Shown: one piece after another, positions 27,980 to 36,977 of the stretch | Layout of the letters: the number at the start of each line of letters is the position of its first letter | Numbering within the stretch: the first letter of the stretch is position 1 | Source of the DNA: Pseudomonas synxantha | GTDB taxonomy: Bacteria > Pseudomonadota > Gammaproteobacteria > Pseudomonadales > Pseudomonadaceae | Direction: 5' to 3' | DNA length: 64,000 nt | Assembly (NCBI RefSeq): GCF_900105675.1 | Contig: NZ_LT629786.1 | Location: 248,001-312,000, forward strand | Notes under the pieces: generated by a model | The model's database searches: none | Seen by the model: only the letters and a program-made list of their open reading frames with translations | Told to the model about the DNA's origin: nothing | Translations under genes and position numbers: made by a program

Positions 27980-29458
27980 CTAAGCGCGTGATTTCTGAGG
28001 TTGGAGTGCAGAGGTCCGAGCATCGACATAGCGCTGCATGATAGAAAGCACCATTGAGTTCAACGCTAGGATCTTCATCCCTCGCGTCACCGCCACGTAC
28101 AGCAAATTCAACTCGTCATCTTTACGACCTTGATCGATATCGGGTGAAAGCGGATCAGCGCTAAAGTCGTCATACAGGCTGACAAAGTCCCACTCCAGCC
28201 CCTTGGCCTTGTGCCCAGTCGTGAGTGTCACGGTGGCGTCGAGCTCGTTATCTACAGAGCGGGAACGTAGGGTTTGGATCCGCTGGGGCAGGTCCGGATA
28301 GGCTGTAATGATCTTGATCGATCGCAACATCTCCGTATCCTGGCTTACCTCGGCTATTTCCACGTACTGTGAAAAGTCCCGGTAATCTCTCAACAGCCTG
28401 CGGTTCTGCACCTCATGGTTACGGTTGCGGCTGAATAGGTATAAATCTTCCAGATCGCGTAGCGAGTAGCTGTCGATACCGCCGACCCAGAAAATCTTGG
28501 GGTTGCTTGCGACCAGCTGCAGGGCGTTCTCGATGACGCCGGTCACGGTACGATGGATAAACGTGCGATGCGGTAGCTCTTCAGGCAGAGCCCGTTTAAC
28601 CAGGGTATTGCAACCTAACCCCTGCAGCTTTCGTGTCTCACCCTTGTAAAAAAGAATGATGTTGGCCACATGCGCGACGGCAGGGCCGAAGCGAAAGCTT
28701 TGGGTCAGGTAGTGACGTTCGGCGTCGGCCATCCAGTCGCTGTTGAGCGCATCTTCTGCGCCGCGGAAGCGATAGATCTGCTGGTGGGGATCGCCGACTG
28801 CCACCTTGCGGACCCGTTGTATTTTTACTATGTCGGCAATAACTGGGTTCACGTCTTGACCTTCGTCGAGCAGAATGGCGTTAAATCGTTCGCTCAGGTC
28901 GGGCTTGCTTAGCTGATACAGCTTCAAGTAAGCGTCATGGGTGATCGACATTGCTGTGTCCTGCAGATCGATCATCCGGTTCCAGATGGTTTTAGCCACG
29001 TTTAAAGCATTGTTCAGGAAACGTTCCTGGGCACTTGTGAGCATTCGTTGCCCCTGGAATCTGGGAAAATGCACACGGCCCAACTCGTCATCGGCGCTGG
29101 CCATGAAGTTGTTAAGCGTGCTGAGGACATCCCGCACGAGCTCCCAGTCCTGGGTGTTGATGGCCCTTGCGATGTCCGTCAGGCGTAAGTTATTGGTCTG
29201 CTTGGTGGCGTACTGACTGCCATAGACTGCATATGCGAGGCCATGCGCCGTCTTACACACCACGTTTCTGCGTGGAAAGCGGCCCCTGGCAGCGAGCTCG
29301 ACGGATTTGTTGTAGCAGAGGTAGAGCATTTTCACCGAGGCGTGTTGTGTGGCGTAGCCCACCAGTGTGGTGGTTTTGCCGGTACCGGCAAAAGCCTGAA
29401 CCAGTAGCTTGTCAGCCGTGGAATGGATGATGGGCTGCTGTTCTTGTGTCCACTGCAT
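27980..29458 (-). CDS. UvrD/FBH1-like superfamily 1 DNA helicase
   Basis: A 492-residue helicase with all core SF1 motifs: Walker A FAGTGKTTT (about 23-31), motif II LLDEGQD (about 198), QQIYRFRGA, TGHKAKGLEWDFV and LLYVAVTRG. It is shorter than UvrD (about 720) and resembles FBH1-type helicases. It sits 10 bases after the TIGR03747-like membrane protein and so is in the transfer operon. It may process plasmid-like DNA during transfer, replication of the excised element, or defence; none is shown. Confidence 0.85.
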   Translation of the reverse strand: MQWTQEQQPIIHSTADKLLVQAFAGTGKTTTLVGYATQHASVKMLYLCYNKSVELAARGRFPRRNVVCKTAHGLAYAVYGSQYATKQTNNLRLTDIARAINTQDWELVRDVLSTLNNFMASADDELGRVHFPRFQGQRMLTSAQERFLNNALNVAKTIWNRMIDLQDTAMSITHDAYLKLYQLSKPDLSERFNAILLDEGQDVNPVIADIVKIQRVRKVAVGDPHQQIYRFRGAEDALNSDWMADAERHYLTQSFRFGPAVAHVANIILFYKGETRKLQGLGCNTLVKRALPEELPHRTFIHRTVTGVIENALQLVASNPKIFWVGGIDSYSLRDLEDLYLFSRNRNHEVQNRRLLRDYRDFSQYVEIAEVSQDTEMLRSIKIITAYPDLPQRIQTLRSRSVDNELDATVTLTTGHKAKGLEWDFVSLYDDFSADPLSPDIDQGRKDDELNLLYVAVTRGMKILALNSMVLSIMQRYVDARTSALQPQKSRA

Positions 29459-29467
29459 GGGCAGCTC

Positions 29468-30223
29468 CTAAAGGTATTTTTTGAAGCTTGAAACGGTGAT
29501 GTAAACGGACACACCCAACAGCACGGCGCAGGGCAACAGAATCAAAAGGGGGCTGATGCTGATGGGGATGGCCAGGTAGACCGTCCAGGGCACGATGGTC
29601 AGCGGAATGATCGTCCCCCGGGCTTTGTGATACAGGTAACTTGACTCGCGGCCGGAGCCGAATTTTCGTAGATCACGCCGCACCAGGCCATCGACCAAGC
29701 CAGTGAACGCCGCCAGTGCGAACAGCGGAATCGTCAACGTCAGAATGACCATTCGCACACAGAAGGTCAGGACTGTGTATAACGCGGCTAAGCCATAGTC
29801 CTGGAATTTGATCATCGCCCGACCGAGTTCGTAGCGAAGGTTCAAGGTTCCCGTTTGTTGTGGTGATGTTGAGCGAGCGTACTGTGTCAGTGCATTTATA
29901 TTGTCCTGCATGCCGGTTTTCACCATCAGCCAGTCATAGACCGTTTGTGCCAGCCAGGTTGCCGTACGCCCCGGTTCTTTGATGACAACGCTGTGCAGCA
30001 GATCCTGGGACAGCCAGCCCAGTTCATGTTGGAACATCTGCTGAGCATGTTTCCAGCCGGCATCCGGCCAGAACGTGTACATGCAAAGCCATTCAACGAC
30101 GATGGCGCCGAGCAAGGAGCCGAACATCACCCCCAAGAAATGAAAAGGGGTAGAGAACAGCATGCCCAGGAAGTTTTTTTGACCTTCCTGCTGTTGCTGG
30201 GCTTTTTCCGCGATATCGGCCAT
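29468..30223 (-). CDS. ICE membrane protein (PFL_4697 / TIGR03747 family)
   Basis: A 251-residue polytopic membrane protein with about four hydrophobic helices (FHFLGVMFGSLLGAIVVEWL, VRMVILTLTIPLFALAAF, and a C-terminal pair). It normally follows traD in these ICEs, as here (19-base gap). It probably assists the coupling protein. Confidence 0.87.
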   Translation of the reverse strand: MADIAEKAQQQQEGQKNFLGMLFSTPFHFLGVMFGSLLGAIVVEWLCMYTFWPDAGWKHAQQMFQHELGWLSQDLLHSVVIKEPGRTATWLAQTVYDWLMVKTGMQDNINALTQYARSTSPQQTGTLNLRYELGRAMIKFQDYGLAALYTVLTFCVRMVILTLTIPLFALAAFTGLVDGLVRRDLRKFGSGRESSYLYHKARGTIIPLTIVPWTVYLAIPISISPLLILLPCAVLLGVSVYITVSSFKKYL

Positions 30224-30241
30224 GGCTCTGTTCCTTCAAGC

Positions 30242-32458
30242 CTATGCGGCTTTTCCGTTATTGGCCATCTGGCGGAAGTCGTCTACCAAGTCATCAGGAA
30301 GCGACTCACTTAGTGCGTCATATCCCGGTGCTTGCCACCAGTCGCTGCTGGTTCCGGATCCTTTACGCATGCCCTCAACCAAGGCCTGAAGATCCTTGGG
30401 CATCACTTCATCGGGATCGCTTGCCGGCAACGGCATACGAATCTTCCACAAATTCCCGCCCTCTATCAGGGCAAAGCATTGCCCCTTGGGTAGGGCAACC
30501 ACATGCGCCGGTTCGATCATCGGTACGCTGACACTTTGGATCTGATCGTGAGTGTTAGAGGTGAAAGCGGTGTTGCCGTTAATAGCGTCGTTTGCACTGC
30601 TTGCTGGTGTACTGGTAAACACCTGGACCTTTGGCAACTGGTTGGTCAGCAGCTCGGCGGTTGCAGTCTCACGTACACGTAACATGAACAGGTTGTTGAA
30701 GTTACCGATGACTTGGCCAGCTTTAGCCCGGTTACCGATTTTTGCCTCAATATCGCTCATGGTTTGGGTATAGGCCGTGACCTGCATGCCGGCACCACCG
30801 CCTTTGTTGATCATCGGTATGAATTCATCGCCCATCAGTTCGTTGAATTCGTCCGCATGTACGTTAATTGCTACCTTGCCGCCGGTGGCCCCGGGCAAGC
30901 CATCATCGATGCCAAACTTATAGATGTGACCCGCAACTGACACCAGGTCGCTGAACATCGAGTTGCCCACCGCTGCAGCTACCTCTGTATCAGATAAAGC
31001 GTCCAGGCCGACATAGACCACTGCCCGTTTGCGGATGATCTGCATCCAGTCAAAGATTGGTCGTGGGTCCTCAAGATCCATGTAGTCGGGAGATAGCAGC
31101 TCTGCAATCCGGCCTGTGGTCAGTTTTTCCAGCAATGGCAGAAGGCTGGCCACGATCTTGTCGAAATAGGTTTTGTCATAGCGTACGGCTGATCGCAGAC
31201 CCTCCATCACTGGGTCGGAGATGCGTTGCTGAGTGAGGTACATGTCCAGGGCCACCACGCGTAGCGGTCGATCCTTCATGGCGAAACTGAGGTTCTTACG
31301 ATCGATCTTTCCTTCCAGCTCAACGATGGTTTGCCAGGCTTTGGGATCATTTTCAGCAAAGTGCTTCTGCGCATACTCAATAAACAGCGCGTCAATGTTT
31401 GTCACATGCTTGAGGATCTGTTCATAGTCCGGCCGACGTCCCAGTGCCACGAGGGCGCGCGCGATGATGTTGACGAAACGCCAGGCGAATTCCCGGAATG
31501 CCGCGGAATTGCCTTCCCCCGAAAGTTGGCCGGCAATGCGGGTGGCAACCTCCGAGATCCGACCAAACCGGCCGACGGCGTTGTAGCGAGCGGAGTGATC
31601 GGGCCAGCCTAGGTGGAACACGTAGAATTCCTCCAGTCGGTTTGCGCGCTTGCATTCGATGTACATGCGCTTCAGGAGGTCTGCGTCGCCTTTAGGATCG
31701 AAGACAATCACCACTTCGCGGTCCAGGTCCATTTCTACATTGCGCTGGCTTCGATGAACGGGTTGCACGCGGCGCCCCATATGAACGCGGCGCCGGGGGC
31801 TACGGCGGGTACGCCTGATGTCTTGGGTGATAAACAACTCTGCCAAGCGGGTTTTTCCAACACGAGTAGTCCCCAATACAAGGGAGTGTCCAACCCGCTC
31901 ACCCAGTGGCAGGCTGACATCCGCTTCGTTCGGCTCTATACCGTGTAAGCGCGGTAGCCCCCCGACTGGAGGAAGTGGACGCGCCGGGTTAAATGGCACA
32001 TCCCACGAGGTAGCCTTTGACAGCAATTTGAGTGGAAAGGGTGCGAACTCCAGACGCTCCTCAATTCTGCGAGCAAAGGTATAGATAGACGTGGGCTCGA
32101 CATACTCGGCGTACTTTGGGAGGTAAGTCTCCATCAACCGCTGAGTATGTTTTTGGGTCCAGCGAAAGCCTTTACCGATGAATAGCCGCTCATTGCTGAC
32201 CGGCATGTCTTTGCTGGTCATGGTGTAGTGGGGTAGGCGCCGAATATTGCGCCGGTAACGCAGCACTACCAACGCTTGTTTGAGGCGGACGAACCCTAGA
32301 CCCAGAAAGCCTGTACCGGCAACCATGCCGAATAAAGGCGTCAGAGCAACCGCCCAGGGCGCGAAAATACAGAGCAACGCCGCAGCGGCACATACGCAAA
32401 CTGTGTACAGCTCAACAGCAGGGCGTAGTAACGACTCAATGGTGTAGGAGGTGGTCAT
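30242..32458 (-). CDS. traD: Conjugative coupling protein TraD
   Basis: A 738-residue type IV coupling ATPase that feeds relaxase-bound DNA to the secretion channel. Two N-terminal membrane helices are followed by Walker A GTTRVGKT near residue 200 and a Walker B-like VAINVHADEFNELMG. The family segment AYTQTMSDIEAKIGNRAKAG comes after it. The gene starts 4 bases after the HNH gene stop. Its relaxase partner is not in the window. Confidence 0.92.
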   Translation of the reverse strand: MTTSYTIESLLRPAVELYTVCVCAAAALLCIFAPWAVALTPLFGMVAGTGFLGLGFVRLKQALVVLRYRRNIRRLPHYTMTSKDMPVSNERLFIGKGFRWTQKHTQRLMETYLPKYAEYVEPTSIYTFARRIEERLEFAPFPLKLLSKATSWDVPFNPARPLPPVGGLPRLHGIEPNEADVSLPLGERVGHSLVLGTTRVGKTRLAELFITQDIRRTRRSPRRRVHMGRRVQPVHRSQRNVEMDLDREVVIVFDPKGDADLLKRMYIECKRANRLEEFYVFHLGWPDHSARYNAVGRFGRISEVATRIAGQLSGEGNSAAFREFAWRFVNIIARALVALGRRPDYEQILKHVTNIDALFIEYAQKHFAENDPKAWQTIVELEGKIDRKNLSFAMKDRPLRVVALDMYLTQQRISDPVMEGLRSAVRYDKTYFDKIVASLLPLLEKLTTGRIAELLSPDYMDLEDPRPIFDWMQIIRKRAVVYVGLDALSDTEVAAAVGNSMFSDLVSVAGHIYKFGIDDGLPGATGGKVAINVHADEFNELMGDEFIPMINKGGGAGMQVTAYTQTMSDIEAKIGNRAKAGQVIGNFNNLFMLRVRETATAELLTNQLPKVQVFTSTPASSANDAINGNTAFTSNTHDQIQSVSVPMIEPAHVVALPKGQCFALIEGGNLWKIRMPLPASDPDEVMPKDLQALVEGMRKGSGTSSDWWQAPGYDALSESLPDDLVDDFRQMANNGKAA

Positions 32459-32461
32459 GGA

Positions 32462-32872
32462 TCACTTCCTATGAGTGAAAGGGGACAATGGCCCCACTGT
32501 TTCGAAATGGAAAACGACTGGCTTGCCTGTCTCAGCGATCAGCCCATAGGACTTGGCCAGGCGGTATATGGGGTGGTAGCTGTTAAGGGAGTTGACGTGT
32601 CCAGCAATGCGCTCTCGCCAGACTTCTAGTGGCATCGCTGCCTTGCTCAAATTACACGGCACGCACGCGGGCATCATGTTGCTGATGGCGTGGTTCTCTG
32701 GCCGCCCCAAAATGATGGCACCGGAGTACTTGCCGTCCACCCTCTCTGGTTCTCGCCATACTGCTTCCATGTGGTCCGCATGCCACCGGTCACCCAACAG
32801 CACACCGCAGTATGCGCAATGGCCCGCGAATTTAGCGTGAAGCTCGCAGCGTTGCTTCTTGGTCAGCTTCAT
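32462..32872 (-). CDS. HNH endonuclease-domain protein
   Basis: A 136-residue protein with a zinc-ribbon type HNH fold: CAYCG near 19-23, HADHMEAV (catalytic His pair), then NMMPACVPCNLSKA supplying N and the second Cys pair. It lies immediately upstream of traD in the operon. HNH nucleases of this size act on DNA as homing, restriction or anti-competitor enzymes. Its role in transfer is unknown. Confidence 0.8.
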   Translation of the reverse strand: MKLTKKQRCELHAKFAGHCAYCGVLLGDRWHADHMEAVWREPERVDGKYSGAIILGRPENHAISNMMPACVPCNLSKAAMPLEVWRERIAGHVNSLNSYHPIYRLAKSYGLIAETGKPVVFHFETVGPLSPFTHRK

Positions 32873-33116
32873 GGGGCCGGGATCCTCCTTTCATGCGTGA
32901 TGATGAATTGGCCAACTCTTGCCTCGCTTGCTCAACTGCCTCGGGCAGTCGTTCTTTTAGCCGCTGACATAGCTCCACCTCGTCACCAGGTACGCGGGCG
33001 ATGACGGTGCCGCCATAGAGCTTGGCGACATAGGTGACCTGTTCAAAAAGCAGTTGGCCTGCTCGTGGGTCATCTGGTTGCTTGATGACCAAGGTGATGT
33101 GCGTAAGAGAGGCCAT
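32832..33116 (-). CDS. Hypothetical ICE protein
   Basis: A 94-residue soluble protein (HITLVIKQPDDPRAGQLLFEQ near the start) with a charged, basic C-terminal tail. It overlaps the HNH gene by 41 bases in another frame. No domain recognised. Its operon position between the TIGR03765-like and HNH genes supports it being real. Confidence 0.65.
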   Translation of the reverse strand: MASLTHITLVIKQPDDPRAGQLLFEQVTYVAKLYGGTVIARVPGDEVELCQRLKERLPEAVEQARQELANSSSRMKGGSRPHEADQEATLRASR

Positions 33117-33123
33117 ACCCTGG

Positions 33124-33627
33124 TTACTGCTGGATCGTTGTGGCAGTGATCAACAGCGGGTAATGCTGGACTCCCAAGCGCTGTGCCAGATCATTTGATG
33201 GAGCCGGGACCAACTGTAGATTTCCTGCCCATCGTTGGATTTCGGCAAACCGCTCGGCGCTGGCCACGTTAACCACAAGGCCCACTGCCTGCAGTTGCTG
33301 TAACTGATCGCGGCGCTGTGATAACCACTTTCTGGAGCTTTCATCGTCGCCTACAAGAAACAATGGTTGCAGGCCAGGTGCATTGATTACCCGGCCCTGT
33401 ACCTGCCCGGGTGTCAGTTGGTCAGAGCGCACTGGAAACGAGCCTTGCCCACGCACACCAATATTCTCTGACTGTGCTGACTGCTCAGTAGGTTCTGGAG
33501 CCAAGTACTGGTAGTAGGGCAGAGCGGAAACACCCCCTCGGTCTTCAACAACAATCAGCGAGGTGGCATGCACTGCCATGGGGGAGGCCAAAGACAGCAA
33601 AACAGGCAGATGCAGCAATCTATTCAT
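33124..33627 (-). CDS. ICE protein of the PFL_4695 / TIGR03765 family
   Basis: A 167-residue exported protein with the family start SLIVVEDRGGVSALPYY after the signal peptide and a thioredoxin-fold-like C-terminal part (GLVVNVASAERFAEIQRWAG). Its function is unknown but it is conserved in this transfer module. It overlaps the transglycosylase gene by 4 bases. Confidence 0.87.
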   Translation of the reverse strand: MNRLLHLPVLLSLASPMAVHATSLIVVEDRGGVSALPYYQYLAPEPTEQSAQSENIGVRGQGSFPVRSDQLTPGQVQGRVINAPGLQPLFLVGDDESSRKWLSQRRDQLQQLQAVGLVVNVASAERFAEIQRWAGNLQLVPAPSNDLAQRLGVQHYPLLITATTIQQ

Positions 33628-34181
33628 GGATTATTCGCCATCAGGTTGATACCGGTGACCCGGCTGAGGTGTTTGGCAAAAGCTCGTCGGTATCGGGCAG
33701 CGGGTTCGCCTCCGGCAGGGCGGTGGTACCGACCAGCAGCGGTGATCCAGTCGCCTCCTTTGGCTTTTTGCTCAGCCAGGATCTGGGCCGTAACCGAGAG
33801 GTTTTTGTACGGATCCAGCCCTTCGCAGGGATAGCTATAACGGTGGCCGTTGGCACCGATGTTGGTTTGTCCAAGCCCGACGTCGACTCTATTTGGGCCT
33901 GCGGTCTGAAGGGCGATCATCAACGCTCTGCAAGCATCGCTGCGTGTCGCAAAGCGATATCCGGCGCCGGCGACATTCAACGTCCAGGGCCAGGGGACGA
34001 TCTGGCCGCGAAGTCGGGTGCCACTCTCTTGCAGTGCAACGGAGTACAGCACCTCGGACGGAACGCCGGCAGGCAGGGCAATCAACTGATAGGCCGGTGG
34101 CGGAACCTCGGCACCGTTAGCAAATGCCGCGGTGAGCAGTAGCCCCCCCGTTAAAGCCGCGCGAATTACAGACGCTGCCAT
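33624..34181 (-). CDS. Lytic transglycosylase of the transfer apparatus
   Basis: A 185-residue exported muramidase of the SLT fold. The catalytic Glu is in VALQESGTR, followed by the VDVGLGQTNIGANGH segment and AGRYHRPAGGEPAARYRRAF, which is family typical. It opens peptidoglycan for the secretion channel, as VirB1 proteins do. Confidence 0.88.
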   Translation of the reverse strand: MAASVIRAALTGGLLLTAAFANGAEVPPPAYQLIALPAGVPSEVLYSVALQESGTRLRGQIVPWPWTLNVAGAGYRFATRSDACRALMIALQTAGPNRVDVGLGQTNIGANGHRYSYPCEGLDPYKNLSVTAQILAEQKAKGGDWITAAGRYHRPAGGEPAARYRRAFAKHLSRVTGINLMANNP

Positions 34182-34948
34182 TGTCCATTCACCTCGCGTA
34201 CCACGGCCGGCAGCTCACCGCCGAGTCCAAGGCCAAGCCATCGACCGGCATCGTGATTCAATGTGATCTGTCGGCTTCTCACGCTGGCCGGTTCGACTCC
34301 AGCCAAGATGGCCCAGCGGCGAATTATTTCGTCATCACCTTGACTACCAACGAAGTACAGATCAAAGGACTGTTTCTGGTTTTGTAAGTCTTTGACGCGG
34401 TCAATACATGCGTTGCAACTGTCTTGAACAAAAACGGCTAGTCGTCCAGTGCCTTTCACAGCAGTTAACGCTCCCGAGCCAGGAGCAGATGCAGGGTTGG
34501 ACGATAGTTGGATGACTTTTTCATTGGGGTAAAGACGTGCGAAGGCTTGGTCATAGGCCCTTTGGTACGCCAGTTCCTTATCGATACGCTGTCGCTCGGC
34601 TCGCACCTGCAGCTCTGCATAGCGTCGCCGCTCCTCCTCCGACTTCGCTTCGATGCCAAGTGCTGTCAGAGGATCCAGGCCTGGCGAATAGATTCCGCGA
34701 GGACCCTCCATCACAGTTTGAAAACGGGACCATTCTTGGGGGGTCAATCCCCACTCGCGGGCGAGTTCTGTCTGACTTGCTCCTTGAGAAGAGTTGTGAA
34801 CTTCACTGTTCTGAGTGTTCGAGATCGACGTTGATTGCCCCGAAGCCGCATGACAGCCGTATGCAAACGCGAAGGTGGCCAAGCCTGCAATGAAACCCAA
34901 AATGTTCCTGGGCTTCATTGTTTTCGAGGAAGTGGTAGGGGAGTGCAT
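34166..34948 (-). CDS. ICE protein of the PFL_4693 / TIGR03759 family
   Basis: A 260-residue exported protein. After a signal peptide the family segment AREWGLTPQEWSRFQTVMEG is followed by PGLDPLTALGIEAKSEEE. The C-terminal half looks thioredoxin-like (VFVQDSCNACIDRVKDLQ), with a CNAC pair. A shorter start at 34918 (MKPRNILGF) would place the signal peptide better. It overlaps the transglycosylase gene. Confidence 0.87.
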   Translation of the reverse strand: MHSPTTSSKTMKPRNILGFIAGLATFAFAYGCHAASGQSTSISNTQNSEVHNSSQGASQTELAREWGLTPQEWSRFQTVMEGPRGIYSPGLDPLTALGIEAKSEEERRRYAELQVRAERQRIDKELAYQRAYDQAFARLYPNEKVIQLSSNPASAPGSGALTAVKGTGRLAVFVQDSCNACIDRVKDLQNQKQSFDLYFVGSQGDDEIIRRWAILAGVEPASVRSRQITLNHDAGRWLGLGLGGELPAVVREVNGQWQRL

Positions 34949-34958
34949 AAAGGAGGTC

Positions 34959-35669
34959 CTATTGCGCGACGGTTACGGTTTGAGGTGTTCCGGCCACGTC
35001 AAAGCGTGCGGATCTTCCGTCCAGCGCGTTGAGTCGCCAGGCGGTGCCCGCCACAGCGTCACCAGGTCGGATAAGGTAAATTTGATTCAACTGCGTGCTG
35101 CCAGGCGGTGCTACGGACAAAAAGCGTTCACCGCCGCGATACTCGATACCGACAACGGTAAAAGGGGGTGTTTGCGGTGTGACAGTGGCGGTAGCGGGCG
35201 GTTTTGGCCGCTTTGGTTGGCGGGCAACGGGCTTGGGCTTGAGGGGCACAGCAGTGGTTTGTTTGATGCGTGACTGACTGAGTTCTTGAAGACGGCTATC
35301 GAGTGTTTCGACGCTGGCTTTGAGGACTAGCAATTCACCAGCAGACGCAGCATTTTGAGAGATTTCTTGCGCTGACTCCGTCGCTTGCTTTGCATACGCT
35401 TGTGCGGCATCAATTCGATTCGATAAAGCCTGCTGCCCGGCTCGGAAGTCCTCGTTGGTCACCAGGTGGTTGCCGGCTACCGTGCCCAGTCGCTCATCGA
35501 CTTTGCCAAGCCGCGTCAACAACGCATCGAGCGACTCTTTGTCTGCAGTCGCAGCCAAGCTGGTGCGGAGTTGGGAGAGTTGATGATGCTCATAACACAG
35601 AATGCCTGCCAATAATGCAAGGCACAGACTGAGTATCGCTGTGGTTCGAGTAGGGCGTGGTAGGTTCAT
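34959..35669 (-). CDS. Coiled-coil inner-membrane protein, first gene of the transfer operon
   Basis: A 236-residue protein starting MNLPRPTRTTAILSLCLALL with one membrane helix, a coiled coil (about 35-130), a Pro/Lys-rich linker and a small beta-rich C-terminal domain (FTVVGIEYRGGERFLSVAPP). The layout resembles type IV pilus/secretion alignment proteins. The family is not recognised with certainty. The start at 35669 is preferred to 35705. A terminator at 35797-35822 lies upstream, so the operon promoter should be between them. Confidence 0.7.
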   Translation of the reverse strand: MNLPRPTRTTAILSLCLALLAGILCYEHHQLSQLRTSLAATADKESLDALLTRLGKVDERLGTVAGNHLVTNEDFRAGQQALSNRIDAAQAYAKQATESAQEISQNAASAGELLVLKASVETLDSRLQELSQSRIKQTTAVPLKPKPVARQPKRPKPPATATVTPQTPPFTVVGIEYRGGERFLSVAPPGSTQLNQIYLIRPGDAVAGTAWRLNALDGRSARFDVAGTPQTVTVAQ

Positions 35670-35796
35670 GGGCGTCCTCGCGCAAAAGCGAATACACCCT
35701 CTCAAACCAGTCTCTTAGGTGCATCAGGAAATAGGTTTTCCAGGACGCATGGTTTTTGAAGTGTCGAGTTGGCCGCTGGTAAATTGGGATCGTTAT

Positions 35797-35822
35797 AAAA
35801 AAATGGCCACCCGAAGGTGGCC
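35797..35822 (-). terminator. Intrinsic terminator on the minus strand
   Basis: On the minus strand GGCCACC, loop TTCG, GGTGGCC is followed by A and seven T. The stem, tetraloop and T-run are textbook. It ends the small-gene transcript from 35954 and insulates the operon starting at 35669. Confidence 0.9.
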
Positions 35823-35828
35823 GTCAAA

Positions 35829-35954
35829 CTATGAAGCAATGAGCTGCCTTGCAAGTGTCATTTCAACTGAATCACCATCTTGGTTCAGCGAGTCGAGACC
35901 AGAATCTGGCACATCTCCCGACGTGCTTTGAATCACGGCGATTTTCTTGGCCAT
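35829..35954 (-). CDS. Small hypothetical ICE protein (41 residues)
   Basis: An ATG at 35954 opens a 41-codon frame (MAKKIAVIQSTSGDV at the start, TLARQLIAS at the end) that stops 6 bases before the terminator. The start overlaps the stop of an upstream open stretch as TGATG, suggesting translational coupling. Acidic, no signal peptide, no family recognised. Confidence 0.5.
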   Translation of the reverse strand: MAKKIAVIQSTSGDVPDSGLDSLNQDGDSVEMTLARQLIAS

Positions 35955-36106
35955 CAACTGCAGGCAAGTAATCTGAGAGCTGCCGGCATAGCCAAAAAAA
36001 CACCCTCACTGGCTGCTTTTGCCCAATCCGCCATCACCGTCGAAATGCCTGTTGCAAGGTGTTGGGTAAAGCCATATACCGTAGCCCCACTGCGCGGAGT
36101 AAAGTC
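35954..36106 (-). pseudogene. Possible gene fragment upstream of the 41-residue ORF
   Basis: Fifty codons between an upstream TAA and the TGA at 35954-35956 read like a real protein end (ATVYGFTQHLATGISTVM, then LAMPAALRLLACS), with no good ATG at its beginning. It lies next to the IS66 copy 2 end at 36150, so it may be the remnant of an ICE gene lost by rearrangement. A GTG start inside would give a 41-residue protein. Confidence 0.35.
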
Positions 36107-36195
36107 TTAAAAACCCGTGATAATGATCTGCGGAGTCAGAATAAAGTGGGTAACCGTCCGGCCAGGTCATCTACCCAGCTCTGCAAAGCGAAGAC

Positions 36196-36226
36196 ATGGT
36201 GTGCATTTAAATTAAGTGGACACCAA
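36196..36226. repeat. Imperfect palindrome upstream of tnpA (IS66 copy 2)
   Basis: ATGGTGTGCAT and GTGGACACCAA are separated by nine A/T bases, at the equivalent place to the perfect palindrome 8396-8426 in copy 1. Confidence 0.5.
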
Positions 36227-36251
36227 TTCTAGCCTTTCAAGCGGGTATTTC

Positions 36252-36584
36252 ATGCAGCCAACACGCCGTTCCTATTCCAAATCCTTCAAAGCCCAGATCA
36301 TTCAAGAGTGCGCCCAACCAGGCGCTTCGATTGCCAGCGTCGCGCTCGGCCATAGCCTCAACGCAAACCTCGTCCACAAATGGATTCGGCTGCAAACGCA
36401 GAAAATTCCGGCACACCCACCTGCATTTATTCCGTTAGCCATGCCGCTGGCGGGGGCGAACTCCCATCCAGCATCATCGAATATCTGCGTTGAAATACAG
36501 CACCCGCGCGCCATCATCAAAGTGGACTGGCCCACTGAAAGTGCTGCCGCCTGCGCGACTTTTCTTCGAGATATTCTGCGATGA
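36252..36584 (+). CDS. tnpA: IS66 protein TnpA (copy 2)
   Basis: A 110-residue helix-turn-helix protein, MQPTRRSYSKSFKAQIIQEC at the start, matching copy 1. An in-frame extension begins earlier at 36216 but lies in the palindrome. It overlaps tnpB by 4 bases. Confidence 0.92.
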   Translation: MQPTRRSYSKSFKAQIIQECAQPGASIASVALGHSLNANLVHKWIRLQTQKIPAHPPAFIPLAMPLAGANSHPASSNICVEIQHPRAIIKVDWPTESAAACATFLRDILR

Positions 36585-36916
36585 TTCACATCGACTCCAT
36601 CTGGCTCGCCACCGAACCGATGGCCATGCGCGCAGGCACCGAAACGGCGCTAGCCAAGGTGATCGCGGTGTTCGGTGCGGCGCAGCCGCACTGCGCTTAT
36701 CTGTTCGCCAACCGCCGCGCCAATCGCATGAAAGTGCTGGTGCATGACGGCTTCGGAATATGGCTGGCGGCGCGCCGGTTAAACCAAGGCAAGTTCCACT
36801 GGCCTGGCATCCGCCATGGTCCTGAGATGGAACTGGATGCCGAGCAACTTCAAACGTTGTTGCTGGGGCTGCCATGGCAACGCGCAGGTTCTGGAGGCTC
36901 GATCACACTGCTTTAA
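36581..36916 (+). CDS. tnpB: IS66 accessory protein TnpB (copy 2)
   Basis: A 111-residue IS66 Orf2-family protein starting MIHIDSIWLATEPMAMRAG. It contains CAYLFANRRANRMKVLVHDG and ends GSGGSITLL, parallel to copy 1. Confidence 0.92.
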   Translation: MIHIDSIWLATEPMAMRAGTETALAKVIAVFGAAQPHCAYLFANRRANRMKVLVHDGFGIWLAARRLNQGKFHWPGIRHGPEMELDAEQLQTLLLGLPWQRAGSGGSITLL

Positions 36917-36977
36917 CGGCAGCCATTAGCCTATCGGTCTATCGTCGCGAAACGCCCGCTCTGGCAAAGTCCGGCGT

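Larger units (their letters stand above)
18766..35954 (-). mobile_element. ICE conjugative transfer module (PFL_47xx type), incomplete
   Basis: A near-continuous minus-strand run of type IV secretion genes typical of ICEs such as those first catalogued in P. fluorescens Pf-5: TIGR03759-like, lytic transglycosylase, TIGR03765-like, TraD, TIGR03747-like, RAQPRD protein, pilin-like membrane proteins, TraK/TraB-like proteins, lipoprotein and TraC. The usual downstream genes (TIGR03757, 03756, 03755 and TraG types) and the relaxase are absent. The left end abuts the copper cargo and the right end abuts IS66 copy 2. Confidence 0.85.
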
